The position numbers and the translations under genes were made by a program. Under the pieces are notes generated by a model. The model was not told the DNA's origin. It was given only the letters and a program-made list of their open reading frames with translations, and ran no database searches. This document shows, one piece after another, positions 40,475 through 50,132 of a DNA stretch of 64,000 bases. Numbering within the stretch: the stretch's first letter is position 1; every line of letters begins with the position of its first letter. The stretch is from NCBI RefSeq assembly GCF_001238275.1, contig NZ_LGTB01000002.1, positions 186,001-250,000 on the forward strand. The letters run 5' to 3'. The DNA is from Bradyrhizobium viridifuturi. GTDB lineage: Bacteria > Pseudomonadota > Alphaproteobacteria > Rhizobiales > Xanthobacteraceae.

Positions 40475-41290
40475 CTAGAGCGGCGCGGCGCTCTCGCCGC
40501 GCGCGTTCGACAGCTTCGAGGCGAAAGACGCCACCACGATGATGACGGCGATCAGCGCGATCGCCAGCGTGCAGATCGCATTGATCTCGGGCTTCACGCC
40601 GAGCCGCACTTCCGAATAGATCCGGATCGGCAGCGTCGCCGAGCCGGGACCGGTGGTGAAGCTTGCGATCACGACGTCATCGAGCGACAGCGTAAAGGCG
40701 AGCATCCACCCCGCCACGATCGCCGGCACGATCAGCGGCAGCGTCACCAAAAGGAACGCGCGCACCGGATCGCAGCCGAGATCCATCGCGGCCTCCTCCA
40801 GGCTGCGGTCGAGCGCGGACAGGCGCGACTGCACCACGACGGTGACGAAGCACATCGTCAGCGTGGTGTGGGCGATCGTCACCGTCCAGAAGCCGCGCTC
40901 GGCGTTCAGCGCCACGAACAGCAGGAGCAGCGACAGGCCGGAGATCACCTCGGGCATGACCAGCGGCGAATACAGCATGCCGGAGAACAGCGCCCGCCCG
41001 CGGAACCGCTCGCCCCGCGCCAGTCCGACTGCCGCCAGCGTGCCCAGCAGGGTCGCCAGCGTCGCCGACACCGCAGCGACCGACAGGCTCATCCACGCCG
41101 CCTCCAGCATGGCGCGGTCGTTGAAGAACTCATGGTACCAGCGCAGCGACCAGCCGCCCCACACCGTCACCAGCCGCGACGCGTTGAAGGAATAGATTAC
41201 GAGGATGACGATCGGCAAATAGAGGAAAGCCAGCCCCGCCGCCAGCGAGGTCATGTTGAAGCGCGTCAATCTGGTGACGGTGCGCGCCAT
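40475..41290 (-). CDS. polyamine-type ABC importer permease, PotI/PotC-like
   Basis: The 271-residue protein has six predicted helices; the start helix is GLAFLYLPIVILVIYSF and the EAA loop reads LEEAAMDLGCDPVRAFLLVT. The ending TGPGSATLPIRIYSEVRLGV is typical of PotC/PotI. The ATG at 41290 overlaps the stop of the preceding permease (TGATG). It is the last gene of an ATPase-permease-permease operon. The substrate is likely a polyamine or similar cation, by family only. Confidence 0.88.
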   Translation of the reverse strand: MARTVTRLTRFNMTSLAAGLAFLYLPIVILVIYSFNASRLVTVWGGWSLRWYHEFFNDRAMLEAAWMSLSVAAVSATLATLLGTLAAVGLARGERFRGRALFSGMLYSPLVMPEVISGLSLLLLFVALNAERGFWTVTIAHTTLTMCFVTVVVQSRLSALDRSLEEAAMDLGCDPVRAFLLVTLPLIVPAIVAGWMLAFTLSLDDVVIASFTTGPGSATLPIRIYSEVRLGVKPEINAICTLAIALIAVIIVVASFASKLSNARGESAAPL

Positions 41291-42203
41291 CAACGGTTTG
41301 CCTCAAGCTGACGCCGTTGCAGGCGGTCGTAGAGCACGAGCGGCGGCACCAGCAGGAGCAGCAGCGCAACCGCGGCTGCGGACGCCACCGGCCAGTCCTT
41401 GTTGGTGAAGAACTCGAGCCACAGCGTCTGCCCGATCATCAGCGCGTTGGAGCCGGCCAGCAGATCGGGGATCACGAACTCGCCGACGATGGGGATGAAG
41501 CAAAGCAGCGCACCGGCGCCGACGCCGGGCAGCGACAGCGGGAACGTCACCAGCCAGAACGCCTGTCGCGGCGAGGCGCCGAGATCGCCGGCGCCTCCAG
41601 CATCGAGGCATCCAGCTTCGAGAGCGTCGCATAGAGCGGCAGGATCATGAACGGCAGATAGGAATAGACGATGCCGAGATACATCGCGCTATCGGTCGAC
41701 AACCAGATCACCGGCGCGGATACGATATGCAGCGCCAGCAGAACCTGGTTGAGCAGGCCGTCATGCTGCAAAATGTTGATCCAGGCATAGATGCGGATCA
41801 GGAACGAGGTCCAGAACGGCACGATCACCAGCATCATCGCGATGCCCTGCCAGCGCTGCGGCAGCCGCGCCATGCCATAGGCGATCGGATAGCCGATCAG
41901 CAGCAGGATCAGCGTCGAGCTCACCGCCACGACGAGGCTGCGCAGATAGGACAGGATGTAGAGATTGTCCTGAATCAGCAGCCGGAAATTGTCGAGCGAC
42001 AACTGCGCGAATGCCGCGGCCAATGCCGCGCGGCCCGCGGTGAAGTCGAACACCGGCGTGTAGGGCGGCTGCGCGATCGCGGTCTGCGACAGGCTGATCT
42101 TAAGCACGAAGCCGAACGGCACCAGGAAGAACAGCACCATCCAGAGGTATGGCGCGATCGCGGCGAGCCGCGCCGGCCGCGCGAAGATGCGGCGCGCACT
42201 CAT
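41290..42203 (-). pseudogene. polyamine-type ABC importer permease, PotH/PotB-like (one frameshift)
   Basis: From the ATG at 42203, which overlaps the ATPase stop (ATGA), the protein reads through a signal-like first helix and KISLSQTAIAQPPYTP up to LYATLSKLDASMLEA. There one base is lost near 41590, inside the EAA loop. Restored, it continues GDLGASPRQAFWLVTFPLSL and has 304 residues, the normal PotB length. It pairs with the PotI-like permease. If the break is real, the importer is dead. Confidence 0.85.
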
Positions 42204-43363
42204 TGCTCCAGCACCAGGCAATCGTCGGCGGTGAACCACGCCACCACGCGCTGGCCGGCCAGATAGGCATCGACGTCGAGCCGCGCGGTATTGGCCATCG
42301 ACGCGCGCAGCACCGCGCCGGTCTCCAGCTTCACCCGGTAGCTCGTCACGCCGCCAAGATAGTTGACGTCGGCGACGACGCCCTCCAGCCGGTTGATCGC
42401 ATGCGTGCCGCCCTCGTCCGTGGCAGGCGCGCGGCGCGACAGCTTCACCTTCTCGGGGCGGATCGCGACGCTGACGACGTCCTTGGTCACCGGCGGCCAC
42501 AGTTCGCTCACCGCGAGCGTGCCGGCCTCTGCGGTCGCGACCGTCAGGCGGCCGTTCGCGCGGGCGGCGACCTGGCCGTGGAACAGATTGATGTCGCCGA
42601 CGAACTCGGCGATCCAGCGCGAGGCCGGCGCCTCGTAGAGATTGCGCGGGGTTGCGACCTGGACCAGCCGGCCGGCATCCATCACGCCGATCCGGCCGGC
42701 CATCGTCATCGCCTCCTCCTGGTCGTGGGTGACGATGATGAAGGTCATGCCGAGCCGGCGTTGCAGCTCCATCAGCTCGCCCTGCGTGCTCTCGCGCAGC
42801 TTCTTGTCGAGCGCGGCGAGCGGCTCGTCGAGCAGCAACACCTGCGGCCGGCGCGCCAGCGAGCGCGCCAGCGCCACGCGCTGCCGCTGTCCGCCGGAAA
42901 GCTGGTCCGGCTTGCGCTTCTCGAGCCCCTCGAGCTTGACCAGCGCCACCATCTCCGCGACGCGGGTCGCGATATCCCTGCGCGCCATGCCGGCGCGCTT
43001 CAGTCCGAATGCGATGTTGTCGCGCACCGACAGGTGCGGAAACAGCGCGTAGTTCTGGAACATCATGTTGACGGGCCGCTCGTGCGGCAGCACCTGGGCG
43101 ATGTCGCTGCCGCCGAGCAGGATGCGGCCCTCGTCCGGCGTCTCGAAGCCGGCGAGCATCCGGAGCAGCGTGGTCTTGCCGCAACCACTCGGGCCGAGCA
43201 GCGCAAAGAACTCACCGGCGCGGATATCGAGCGAGAGCTTGTCGACCGCGCGGAAATTTCCGAACGACTTGGCGACGCCCTCGATCCGCAGCAGCGGCAT
43301 GTCCGGGACGGCCGGTTCAGGCAACGGCCTTGCCGCCTCCGCACTCGCTTCGCCCGATGTCAC
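42200..43363 (-). CDS. polyamine-type ABC importer ATPase, PotG/PotA-like
   Basis: The 387-residue protein has a full ABC set: GPSGCGKTTLLRML (Walker A), LSGGQRQRVALARSLA (signature), VLLLDEPLAALDKKLR (Walker B) and VTHDQEEA (H-loop). The C-terminal ~120 residues form a TOBE domain (VSVAIRPEKVKL, VNYLGGVTSYRV), as in PotA and PotG. It heads the operon and overlaps the first permease. The GTG start gives a 20-residue Pro-rich leader; an ATG at MPLLRIEGV is a shorter option. No binding-protein gene is adjacent. Confidence 0.9.
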   Translation of the reverse strand: MTSGEASAEAARPLPEPAVPDMPLLRIEGVAKSFGNFRAVDKLSLDIRAGEFFALLGPSGCGKTTLLRMLAGFETPDEGRILLGGSDIAQVLPHERPVNMMFQNYALFPHLSVRDNIAFGLKRAGMARRDIATRVAEMVALVKLEGLEKRKPDQLSGGQRQRVALARSLARRPQVLLLDEPLAALDKKLRESTQGELMELQRRLGMTFIIVTHDQEEAMTMAGRIGVMDAGRLVQVATPRNLYEAPASRWIAEFVGDINLFHGQVAARANGRLTVATAEAGTLAVSELWPPVTKDVVSVAIRPEKVKLSRRAPATDEGGTHAINRLEGVVADVNYLGGVTSYRVKLETGAVLRASMANTARLDVDAYLAGQRVVAWFTADDCLVLEQ

Positions 43364-43735
43364 GTCAAGAAGCCCCGATTCCCCGCAAGGTCCAATCCTG
43401 GCCGCAAGCTAGCGGCGGATCGCCACCGGCTCAACCGCCTCACGGACATCTCCCGCGATATTGTCGGCGTCCGCGCCCCTGCCAGGTCGTGTATTCTTCA
43501 ACGCCTTGCATCGGCTTTGAGGTACAAACCGGGAGACATTTGTTCAGTCTGAAGCTTGCCGCTTTTGACCCGGAGCGGTCCTGAGCACTTGCAGCTCGGG
43601 CGGCATCCCATCGAACGCGCCGCAGAACGAACTTGGACTCTTCCGCCGATATGCCCGCGCTGACATACTCCGAGATGTCCGTTTGACCTTCTCTCCCGAC
43701 CGACGAGGATGAAAACAGCTACAGTGGAGGGCTCA
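43364..43735. other. intergenic, no supported gene
   Basis: No domain or RNA was recognised. Promoters for the divergent importer operon and NTF2-like gene should lie here. Confidence 0.4.
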
Positions 43736-44179
43736 ATGAATACGCGGATCGAAAAATTTATGGAAGGATACAAGCGAGCCTGGGAAGGGCGGGATGATAG
43801 CTTGCTCTGCGCACTGTTCGCCCCAGATGGCGTCTATCACAACACGCCGTTTGATGCCCAGATTGGGCGCCTGGAGATTGCGAGGTACTGGGACCGCGTG
43901 AAGCTCCAAGACGACATTCGCCTCGACTATCAAATCGTCGCCGAGACAGCCAATGGCGGCGTTGCCACATGGAGCGTCACATACAAAGTTACCTCGGAAA
44001 AGATGTTCGAGATGTGGGCCAAGTCCGCTGGAACTGGTATGATCAACCGCCGGCCAGGTGACCCGCTACCGCGCTTGAGGCTCGAAGGCATCGCGGTCGT
44101 CGAACTCGGACCGGACGATTTGTGCCGCCATTTTCGGATCTGGTGGCATTCCCAGGTAGCTAAGACGGACTCGACTTGA
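43736..44179 (+). CDS. NTF2-like (SnoaL-type) protein
   Basis: The 147-residue protein has the NTF2-like cone: IEKFMEGYKRAWEGRDDSLL, LFAPDGVYHNTPFDAQIG, IARYWDRVK and a final strand RHFRIWWHSQ. Such proteins are small enzymes, or binding proteins paired with enzymes. The ATG at 43736 has GGAGG five bases upstream; a start at 43709 lacks one. A Tat-type MBL hydrolase gene follows in the same direction. Confidence 0.75.
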   Translation: MNTRIEKFMEGYKRAWEGRDDSLLCALFAPDGVYHNTPFDAQIGRLEIARYWDRVKLQDDIRLDYQIVAETANGGVATWSVTYKVTSEKMFEMWAKSAGTGMINRRPGDPLPRLRLEGIAVVELGPDDLCRHFRIWWHSQVAKTDST

Positions 44180-44233
44180 AGGAACCGACTCTTCGAAGTC
44201 CACAGCGGTAATGTCAGCGGGGAGTGCCGAACG

Positions 44234-45205
44234 ATGTCCAATATCTCGCGTCGGGACGTGACACTTGGCGCAGCCGGTGCTTATGCCGCGTTTGGACTCG
44301 ACAAGCCGATCACGTTTGTCGGCGCGGCTCACGCTCAACTGCCCGTCACTCAACCTTTCCGCAAATACAAGGTTGGCGACATTGAAATCTTCTCTCTGAT
44401 CGATGGCATGCGTGACGTTCCGCTGCGGGAGGGGATGGTCAGGAATGTCAGCGTCGAACAGGTCAAGACCGTGTTGCGTGCTGCCGGTTTTCCCGACAAT
44501 CAGGCGCCTCTGCGGTTTATCGTCATGGCGCTCAAGCTGCGCGATCAAGTGGTCCTCATCGACTCGGGTACGGGCGGTCATCCGATTTATGGTGAGGGGA
44601 ACGGCCGGTTATTCGAGAGCATGGCCGCCGCGGGCCTTGACCCCAAGGCAGTCAAGACGATTCTCATCTCCCATCTCCACGGCGACCACATTTATGGCCT
44701 CATGAACAATGAGAGCGATGCGCAGGTCTTTCCGGATGCCGACATCGTGGTGCCCGCCGCGGAATTGAAATGGTGGACGCGCCCGGGGGTCGAATCGATC
44801 GATCTCGGACCGACGCGCAAAGGCCTAGCCCAACGAATTCAGGCCACGGTGGCGACTTGGAAAAACGTCAGGACCTTTGAGGGAGAACCAGAACTCCTGC
44901 CCGGTGTGCACGCCGTTCAGGCACCCGGCCATAGCCCGGGAATGGTCGCGCATCTGGTCACCTCCGGCGGCGAGCAGTTCCTGATCAGCGCTGACGTGGT
45001 CAATCTTGCGCCACACATTTCAACAAATCCCGAGTGGCAGCTCGCTATCGACCAGGATCCGCAAATGGCTGTCGAAACGCGAAGGAAGATCTTCGATCGC
45101 GCAGTCGCCGACAAGCTCACCATTTCGGGGACTCACTGGTTGATGCCGAACGTCGGCACGCTGGCCAAGGATGGCAGCAGGTACGTATTCGTAGCCGAGG
45201 GGTAA
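44234..45205 (+). CDS. MBL-fold metallo-hydrolase, probably Tat-exported
   Basis: The 323-residue protein starts SNISRRDVTLGAAGAYAAFG, a twin-arginine type signal ending near AAHAQ. The metallo-beta-lactamase blocks follow: VVLIDSGTGGHP, ISHLHGDHIYG (HxHxDH), APGHSPGM, SADVVN (Asp) and SGTHW (His). It resembles quorum-quenching lactonase-like and related periplasmic hydrolases. GGGGAG precedes the ATG. It may act with the NTF2-like protein encoded upstream. Confidence 0.85.
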   Translation: MSNISRRDVTLGAAGAYAAFGLDKPITFVGAAHAQLPVTQPFRKYKVGDIEIFSLIDGMRDVPLREGMVRNVSVEQVKTVLRAAGFPDNQAPLRFIVMALKLRDQVVLIDSGTGGHPIYGEGNGRLFESMAAAGLDPKAVKTILISHLHGDHIYGLMNNESDAQVFPDADIVVPAAELKWWTRPGVESIDLGPTRKGLAQRIQATVATWKNVRTFEGEPELLPGVHAVQAPGHSPGMVAHLVTSGGEQFLISADVVNLAPHISTNPEWQLAIDQDPQMAVETRRKIFDRAVADKLTISGTHWLMPNVGTLAKDGSRYVFVAEG

Positions 45206-45423
45206 TATTCCCGCGACTCTATCTGTTGGCAATTGGAACACGACTGCTGCTCGTAGCGGAGAATCGGTTGGCATCTGAGTCAGCTCTTGGCCCAACTCGG
45301 ACCTCCGGCGACGTCTGCTCTTGCGATGCTGTTGCGGACTAAGCAGACGTAGGCCCCGAAGGGGCTCGTTGCCTTTATGAGTACATGCCCTAGACTTCGC
45401 AGTCGAACTCGGGAGGACAACCG

Positions 45424-46732
45424 ATGATTTGCGACCGCTACGGCCTGCCGCTGACCACCGATTCGGACCGTGCCGCCGCCTATTATGTCGACGGCGTCGA
45501 TCGGATGCTGGCGGCATTGCACGGCGCCGACGCAGCGTTCGAGGCGGCAATCGCCGAGGACCCGGATTTCGCGCTGGCCCACCTCGCCGCGCCCGCGTCC
45601 ATCAGCTCAACATGGAAGGCGCCGCGGCCCGCGCCAAGGCCGGCGATGCGCGGCAGCTCGCGGCGGCCGCGACCCCGCGCGAGCGCCAGCACATCGAGAT
45701 CATCGCATCGGCGATCGAGGGCCAGGGCAAGAAGGCGATGACCGCGGCCGAACAGCATCTTTCCGAATATCCGCGCGATGCGCAGATACTCTCGCTGTTG
45801 CTCGGGGCCTTCGGCCTCTACGCCTTCTCCGGCCGGTCCGACCATGACGCAGCGCGGCTCGCGATCTCCGAACGCTACGCCAGCGACTATGGCGACGACT
45901 GGTGGTTCCTGACCTATCTCGCTGGTCGAAGACCGAGGCCGGCGACCTCGTCTCGGGTCGCGCCATTACCGAGCGGGGCTATGCGCTGAAGCCGGAAAAC
46001 GCCGGCGCCGCGCACGCGCTGGCGCATGCGCTGTTCGAGCAGGGCGACGCGGCGGAAGGCCGTAGCTTCCTCTCCGCCTGGCTGCCGGCGAACGATCGCA
46101 CCAGCTTCCTGCAGGGACATCTCGCCTGGCACCTCGCCCTGATCGCGATCGAGGAAGGCGACCCCGACGGCGCGCTCGCCATCTACGAGCAGCACATCAA
46201 GCCGGCGGGCCGGCCCTATCCGCCGCTCAATATCTACACCGACACCGCCTCGCTGCTGTGGCGGCTCATGGTCGCCGGCAAGACCGGTCTCGATCAGCAC
46301 TGGAAGGATGTCGCCGCCTATGGCGACGGCTATTTCCCGAAGGCCGGCGCGCATTTCGCCGATGTGCATCACGCGCTGGTCGCGGCCACGACCAACAACG
46401 ATGCGCTCAAGGCGCGGCTCGTCGAGATGGCGGCACGCGATGCCGACGGCAAACTGGCGCCCGGCCCGGCCGCGATCGGGCTCGGCCGCGGCATTGCGGC
46501 CTTCGCGGCCGGCGACCATGACGACGCCGTGCGCATCCTGGCGCCGCTGATGCCCGAGCTGGTGCGGATCGGCGGCAGCCATGCGCAGCGCGAGTTGTGG
46601 GAGGACACCTTCATCGTCGCGTGCCTGCGCGCCGGCCAGGGCCGGCAGGCAACGAACCTGATCTCGGAGCGGCTGCATCGGCGTCCGTCGCGGCGCGACG
46701 TCGCCTGGTCGCAGGAGGCGGCGCGGCAATAG
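45424..46732 (+). pseudogene. TPR protein of the TTC38 type (two frameshifts)
   Basis: Three frames are needed to read this gene: one base is missing near 45588 (CTCGCCGCGCCC for CTCGCCCGCGCCC) and one near 45922 (CTCGCTGG for CTCGCCTGG). Restored, it has 436 residues: AYYVDGVDRMLAALHGADAA, FALAHLARARVHQLN, then ALKPENAGAAHALAHALFEQ and more TPR helices to the end. This order is that of TTC38-like tetratricopeptide proteins, whose role is unknown. It is monocistronic and ends just before the convergent GlpD-like gene. Confidence 0.75.
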
Positions 46733-46739
46733 CCGACCC

Positions 46740-48206
46740 TCAATCGGGCTTCGCCATGAACGCCGCGAGCGCATCGCGATCGGCTTGCGGCATGGCCAAC
46801 CCGAGCTTCGAGCGGCGCCACAGCACATCGTCGGGAAAGCGCGCCCATTCCTTGCGCATGAGGTAACGCACCTCGGCGCCCGTCAGTTCAGCACCAAAAG
46901 CGGGACCAAGATCGGCCTTCTCCCGGGCCTCTCCCAGAATGTCCCTGACGTTCAGACCATAGGCGGCCACCAGACGCCGCGCCTGCGCCTCGCTGAGGAT
47001 GCGCCAGCGGTCGCGCGCGATATCGACCTCGGTCTCGAAGCGCTGCCAGGCGAATTCGCCGCCCGGCAGTGGCGCCGTTGCGGTCCAGCGCGGCGCCATC
47101 GGATAGAACCGCGTGAACTCCGACACTGCCCGCTCGGCACGCCACCGCGCGGTGGTCACGTCGCCGCCGACAATCGTGAGCAGCGGCGCCTTGCCGCGCC
47201 TGTAATCGAGCGACGCAGCGCCATCGCTTCTGTGCCGGCGCACGGGTGCGATGACGGAATTGGCGCCGGAGATCGTCCGCAGCACATCGGCCGGGGTGAT
47301 CTGCTCGCGAAAATAGCGATTGGCTGCGTCGCAGAGATAGGCCACTTCCCGCACGCCCATCGCGACGATGGCCGGATCACCCTTGAAGCCATGGCTGACG
47401 CTTCCGATCAGGGTGAAGTCGCGCTCATAGGGACTGCCGAAAATCAGCTGCCCGTCGGCGTTCTGGAACACATAGACGTTGTCGCAATCGAATAGGCGGC
47501 GCACCACGATCTGGCTGATCTGGACGGTCACAAGCGGCGGCGCCGGCACGCGCAGCACGGTATCGCCGACGGAGGCGGTCCACGCGCCGGTCGCGTTGAC
47601 CAGCGCCCGCGCCGTGATCACCCGCCGGTAGCCGCGGTCGATCGCGACCAGCCGCCAGGTCTCGCCGCGCTCGGCCCGGGTCACCCGCGCGCCGGTGCGG
47701 ATCTCGGCGCCGCGCGCGGCGGCGTCGACCGCGGTAAGCACGACCAGCCGGGAATCGTCGACGACGCAGTCGGAATATTCGAACGCGGTGCCGAACGGCC
47801 GCTTCAGTGCATTGCCGACCGGATGATGGGTGACGTCGAGCGTCGCAGAGCGCGGCAGGCCGCTGCGCGAGGCCAGCCGCTCGTAGAGCAGCAGCAACGA
47901 CCGCAGCTGCCACGGCGGCCGCTCGTCGGCATGCGCCGGGATCACGAAGCGCGCCGGCCGCACCAGATGCGGCGCAATGCGCAGCCAGACGTCACGTTCC
48001 CTGAGCGCCCTGCGAACGCGGAAGAACTCGCGCCGTTCCAGGCCGGCCAGGTCGCCGTGCACCAGCCGCGGCGAGGCCTGCGACGCGCCGGAGCCGAGAT
48101 CGCCCTGCTCCAGCAGGATCACGCGCAGGCCGCGGCCGGCCGCATCACGAGCCACGCTCGTGCCGTTCAGGCCACCGCCGATGATCGCGACGTCATAGTC
48201 CGCCAT
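46740..48206 (-). CDS. FAD-dependent glycerol-3-phosphate dehydrogenase-like protein (divergent GlpD paralogue)
   Basis: The 488-residue protein has the GlpD plan: dinucleotide fold IIGGGLNGTSVARDAAGRG, FEYSDCVVDDSRLV, ARALVNATGAWT, GKAPLLTIVGGD, and the C-terminal cap ELTGAEVRYLMRKEWARFPD. Yet positions that are nearly constant in GlpD differ: HGGLRYLE is HGDLAGLE, SGVRPL is SGANSV, and GGKLTT is GGDVTT. This removes the Arg and Lys residues of the family's phosphate-binding pocket. I think it binds FAD but acts on another substrate, or is inactive on glycerol 3-phosphate. No glp genes are adjacent. Confidence 0.8.
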   Translation of the reverse strand: MADYDVAIIGGGLNGTSVARDAAGRGLRVILLEQGDLGSGASQASPRLVHGDLAGLERREFFRVRRALRERDVWLRIAPHLVRPARFVIPAHADERPPWQLRSLLLLYERLASRSGLPRSATLDVTHHPVGNALKRPFGTAFEYSDCVVDDSRLVVLTAVDAAARGAEIRTGARVTRAERGETWRLVAIDRGYRRVITARALVNATGAWTASVGDTVLRVPAPPLVTVQISQIVVRRLFDCDNVYVFQNADGQLIFGSPYERDFTLIGSVSHGFKGDPAIVAMGVREVAYLCDAANRYFREQITPADVLRTISGANSVIAPVRRHRSDGAASLDYRRGKAPLLTIVGGDVTTARWRAERAVSEFTRFYPMAPRWTATAPLPGGEFAWQRFETEVDIARDRWRILSEAQARRLVAAYGLNVRDILGEAREKADLGPAFGAELTGAEVRYLMRKEWARFPDDVLWRRSKLGLAMPQADRDALAAFMAKPD

Positions 48207-48279
48207 GCACGACGCCTATCGCATTTCAATGCGAACGAAATACGTGCTCGCAGAAAAAATGCGTCAGGTGTGTCGAGCG

Positions 48280-48304
48280 CGCGTTCCGATGAAATCGGAA
48301 CGCG
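48280..48304. repeat. perfect hairpin
   Basis: CGCGTTCCGAT-GAA-ATCGGAACGCG has an 11-bp perfect stem. It has no T tract and lies between the ABC-F and GlpD-like genes, near an interspersed repeat copy. Confidence 0.6.
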
Positions 48305-48324
48305 ACGCTGGATTCCAGTTTGGC

Positions 48325-48368
48325 GCGTTTTCTTCACGCGAACCGGTACCCACTTCGCTCGAAAACGC
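48325..48368. repeat. interspersed repeat with GCGTTTTC/GAAAACGC ends, copy 2 (inverted)
   Basis: It is the reverse complement of copy 1 with small changes (GCGTTTTCTTCACGCGAACC at one end, CTCGAAAACGC at the other). It touches the ABC-F stop codon. Confidence 0.75.
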
Positions 48369-48369
48369 T

Positions 48370-49893
48370 TTAGCCCGCGCCAGCGGAGGCGAAGAAGTGT
48401 TCAGGTCCATCGACCTCGATCAGCTTCTTGCCTTCGATCACCCAGAACCGGTTGGCCACCGTCCGCACGAATTGGCGGTCGTGCGACACCAACAGGCAGC
48501 TGGCCTGCTGCTCCATCAGTTCCTCCTCCAGGGTTTCCTGGCCCTCGATGTCGAGGTGGTTGGTCGGCTCGTCGAGCAGGTAGAAATTCGGCTGGGTCAG
48601 CCGCAGCACCAGCATGCCGAGACGGGCCTTCTGCCCGCCCGACAGCCGTCCGATCGGACGGCCCTGCATCTCGATCGAAAGACCGGCGCCGGCGAGCAGG
48701 CCGCGGGCGCGCTGATCGCCGACCTCGAAGCGCCGCGTCAGCATGCGCATCGGCGTGTCGCCATCCCTGAGATCGGCCAGCGCCTGGTCGCAATAGCCGA
48801 GCACCAGGGACTCGGTGGCCCGGATCTCGGCGGCCGCCGCCTCGGGGGTCTCGATTGCCAGCCGCAGCGCGGCGACGAACCGGGTCTTGCCCACGCCGTT
48901 CGGCCCGAGCAGTGCAATCCGGTCGCCCTTGCAGATGAACTGCTGGCCGGTCCTGAACAGCGGCCGGCCGTCCGGGGTGGCGATCACGGCGTTGTTCAGC
49001 CTGACCAGGACCTTGGCATGGGTGTCGCGATTGGCGAGCCGGATCGTTCCGGCGGATCGCTCCATATGCGCAGGCTTCGCCGTCTCCTCCAGCCTCTCGG
49101 CGCGCTGCTTCAACTGCTTGGTCTTCGACAGCAAGAGGTCGCTGCCCGAATTGATGCCGAGATTGTTGAGCTTCGCGGCCTGCTGGCGAAGCTGCCGGAC
49201 CGCCTTCATGTCGCGCTGATAGCGCCGCTCGTCGGAGGCATCGAACTCGTCGACCGCCGCGCGCGCCGCGGTGTAGGGCAATGCGAACAGCTGCGAGCGC
49301 TCCGGGCGCAGGAACAGCGTCCGGTTGGTGACGGCGTCGAGGAAGGCACGATCGTGACTTGCGATCACCACCGGCATCTCGCGCGGCAGCGCATTCAGCC
49401 AGGCCTCGAGCCGGCCGATCTTGGCGAGGTCGAGATGGTTGGTCGGTTCGTCGAGCAGCAGCACGTCGGGCTCGGTGACCAGCACGCGGGCGAGCAGCGC
49501 AAGCCGCAGCCAGCCGCCGCTCAATTGCTTGAGCGGCCGCACCCACAGCTCCTCGGGCACCTCGAGCGATTGCAGGGCGACGTCGACCCGCCAGCCCTCG
49601 CTGGCGCGTTGCTCGGCGGGCAGCGCGTCGAGGACGGCGGCATGAAACGCCGTGTCGAGCAGACTTGGCGGCGCATCCTGCTCGACATGGCCGACGGTCA
49701 GGCCGCGCGCGCGGGTGATGTCGCCTTCATTGGCCTCCATCGCGCCGGCGATACAGCGCAGCAGCGTGGATTTGCCGCGGCCGTTGGCGGCCACGAGGCC
49801 GATCCGGTCGCCGGCATTGACGACGAAATTCAGTTCGGAAAACAGCGGCGCGTTCAGCGTCACGCCGAGATTGCGTACATTGATGAGGGACAC
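48370..49893 (-). CDS. ABC-F family ATPase
   Basis: The protein carries two ABC domains without membrane segments: AANGRGKSTLL, LSGGWLRLALLA and LLLDEPTNHLDLAK in the first; GPNGVGKTRFV, LSGGQKARLGML and LLDEPTNHLDIEG in the second. A charged coiled-coil linker (about 210-290) would be the arm that reaches into the ribosome. ABC-F proteins act on translating ribosomes, either as housekeeping factors or by displacing antibiotics. The GTG at 49893 fits where the fold starts; the frame extends to 49944. A small leader frame with a strong ribosome binding site lies upstream. Confidence 0.88.
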   Translation of the reverse strand: MSLINVRNLGVTLNAPLFSELNFVVNAGDRIGLVAANGRGKSTLLRCIAGAMEANEGDITRARGLTVGHVEQDAPPSLLDTAFHAAVLDALPAEQRASEGWRVDVALQSLEVPEELWVRPLKQLSGGWLRLALLARVLVTEPDVLLLDEPTNHLDLAKIGRLEAWLNALPREMPVVIASHDRAFLDAVTNRTLFLRPERSQLFALPYTAARAAVDEFDASDERRYQRDMKAVRQLRQQAAKLNNLGINSGSDLLLSKTKQLKQRAERLEETAKPAHMERSAGTIRLANRDTHAKVLVRLNNAVIATPDGRPLFRTGQQFICKGDRIALLGPNGVGKTRFVAALRLAIETPEAAAAEIRATESLVLGYCDQALADLRDGDTPMRMLTRRFEVGDQRARGLLAGAGLSIEMQGRPIGRLSGGQKARLGMLVLRLTQPNFYLLDEPTNHLDIEGQETLEEELMEQQASCLLVSHDRQFVRTVANRFWVIEGKKLIEVDGPEHFFASAGAG

Positions 49894-50060
49894 GATCAAT
49901 TCTCTGGTCTTGCCGGCGATCACGACATCCGGGCATCCAGCCATCGGATGTGCGTGTCGAAGCGCGGCGAGGGATTCGAGTGCGGGCGCGAACGCTCAAA
50001 CGTTCGATGCCGCACGGCCACGAAGGGCAGACCAGGAAGAGATTTTAGACGAGTTTCCGG

Positions 50061-50132
50061 TCAGCCCTGCAAACGCATTTGCAGGGCGTTGACGGGGCCA
50101 CGCTTGAGGTGGGGATCGCTAGATCTCGCCAC
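50061..50132 (-). CDS. possible 23-residue leader peptide upstream of the ABC-F gene
   Basis: A GTG at 50132 sits eight bases after a near-perfect AGGAGG (50141-50146) on the minus strand and opens a 23-codon frame ending at 50061. Its last codons lie in a perfect hairpin (50065-50086). The ABC-F start is 168 bases further on. Leader peptides upstream of ABC-F genes often control them by ribosome stalling. It could also be a chance frame. Confidence 0.4.
   Translation of the reverse strand: MARSSDPHLKRGPVNALQMRLQG
50065..50086 (-). promoter_or_regulatory. hairpin overlapping the leader frame
   Basis: CCCTGCAAA-TGCG-TTTGCAGGG is a perfect 9-bp stem with a four-base loop on the minus strand. 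There is no T tract after it, so it is more likely an attenuation or mRNA element than a simple terminator. Confidence 0.5.
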
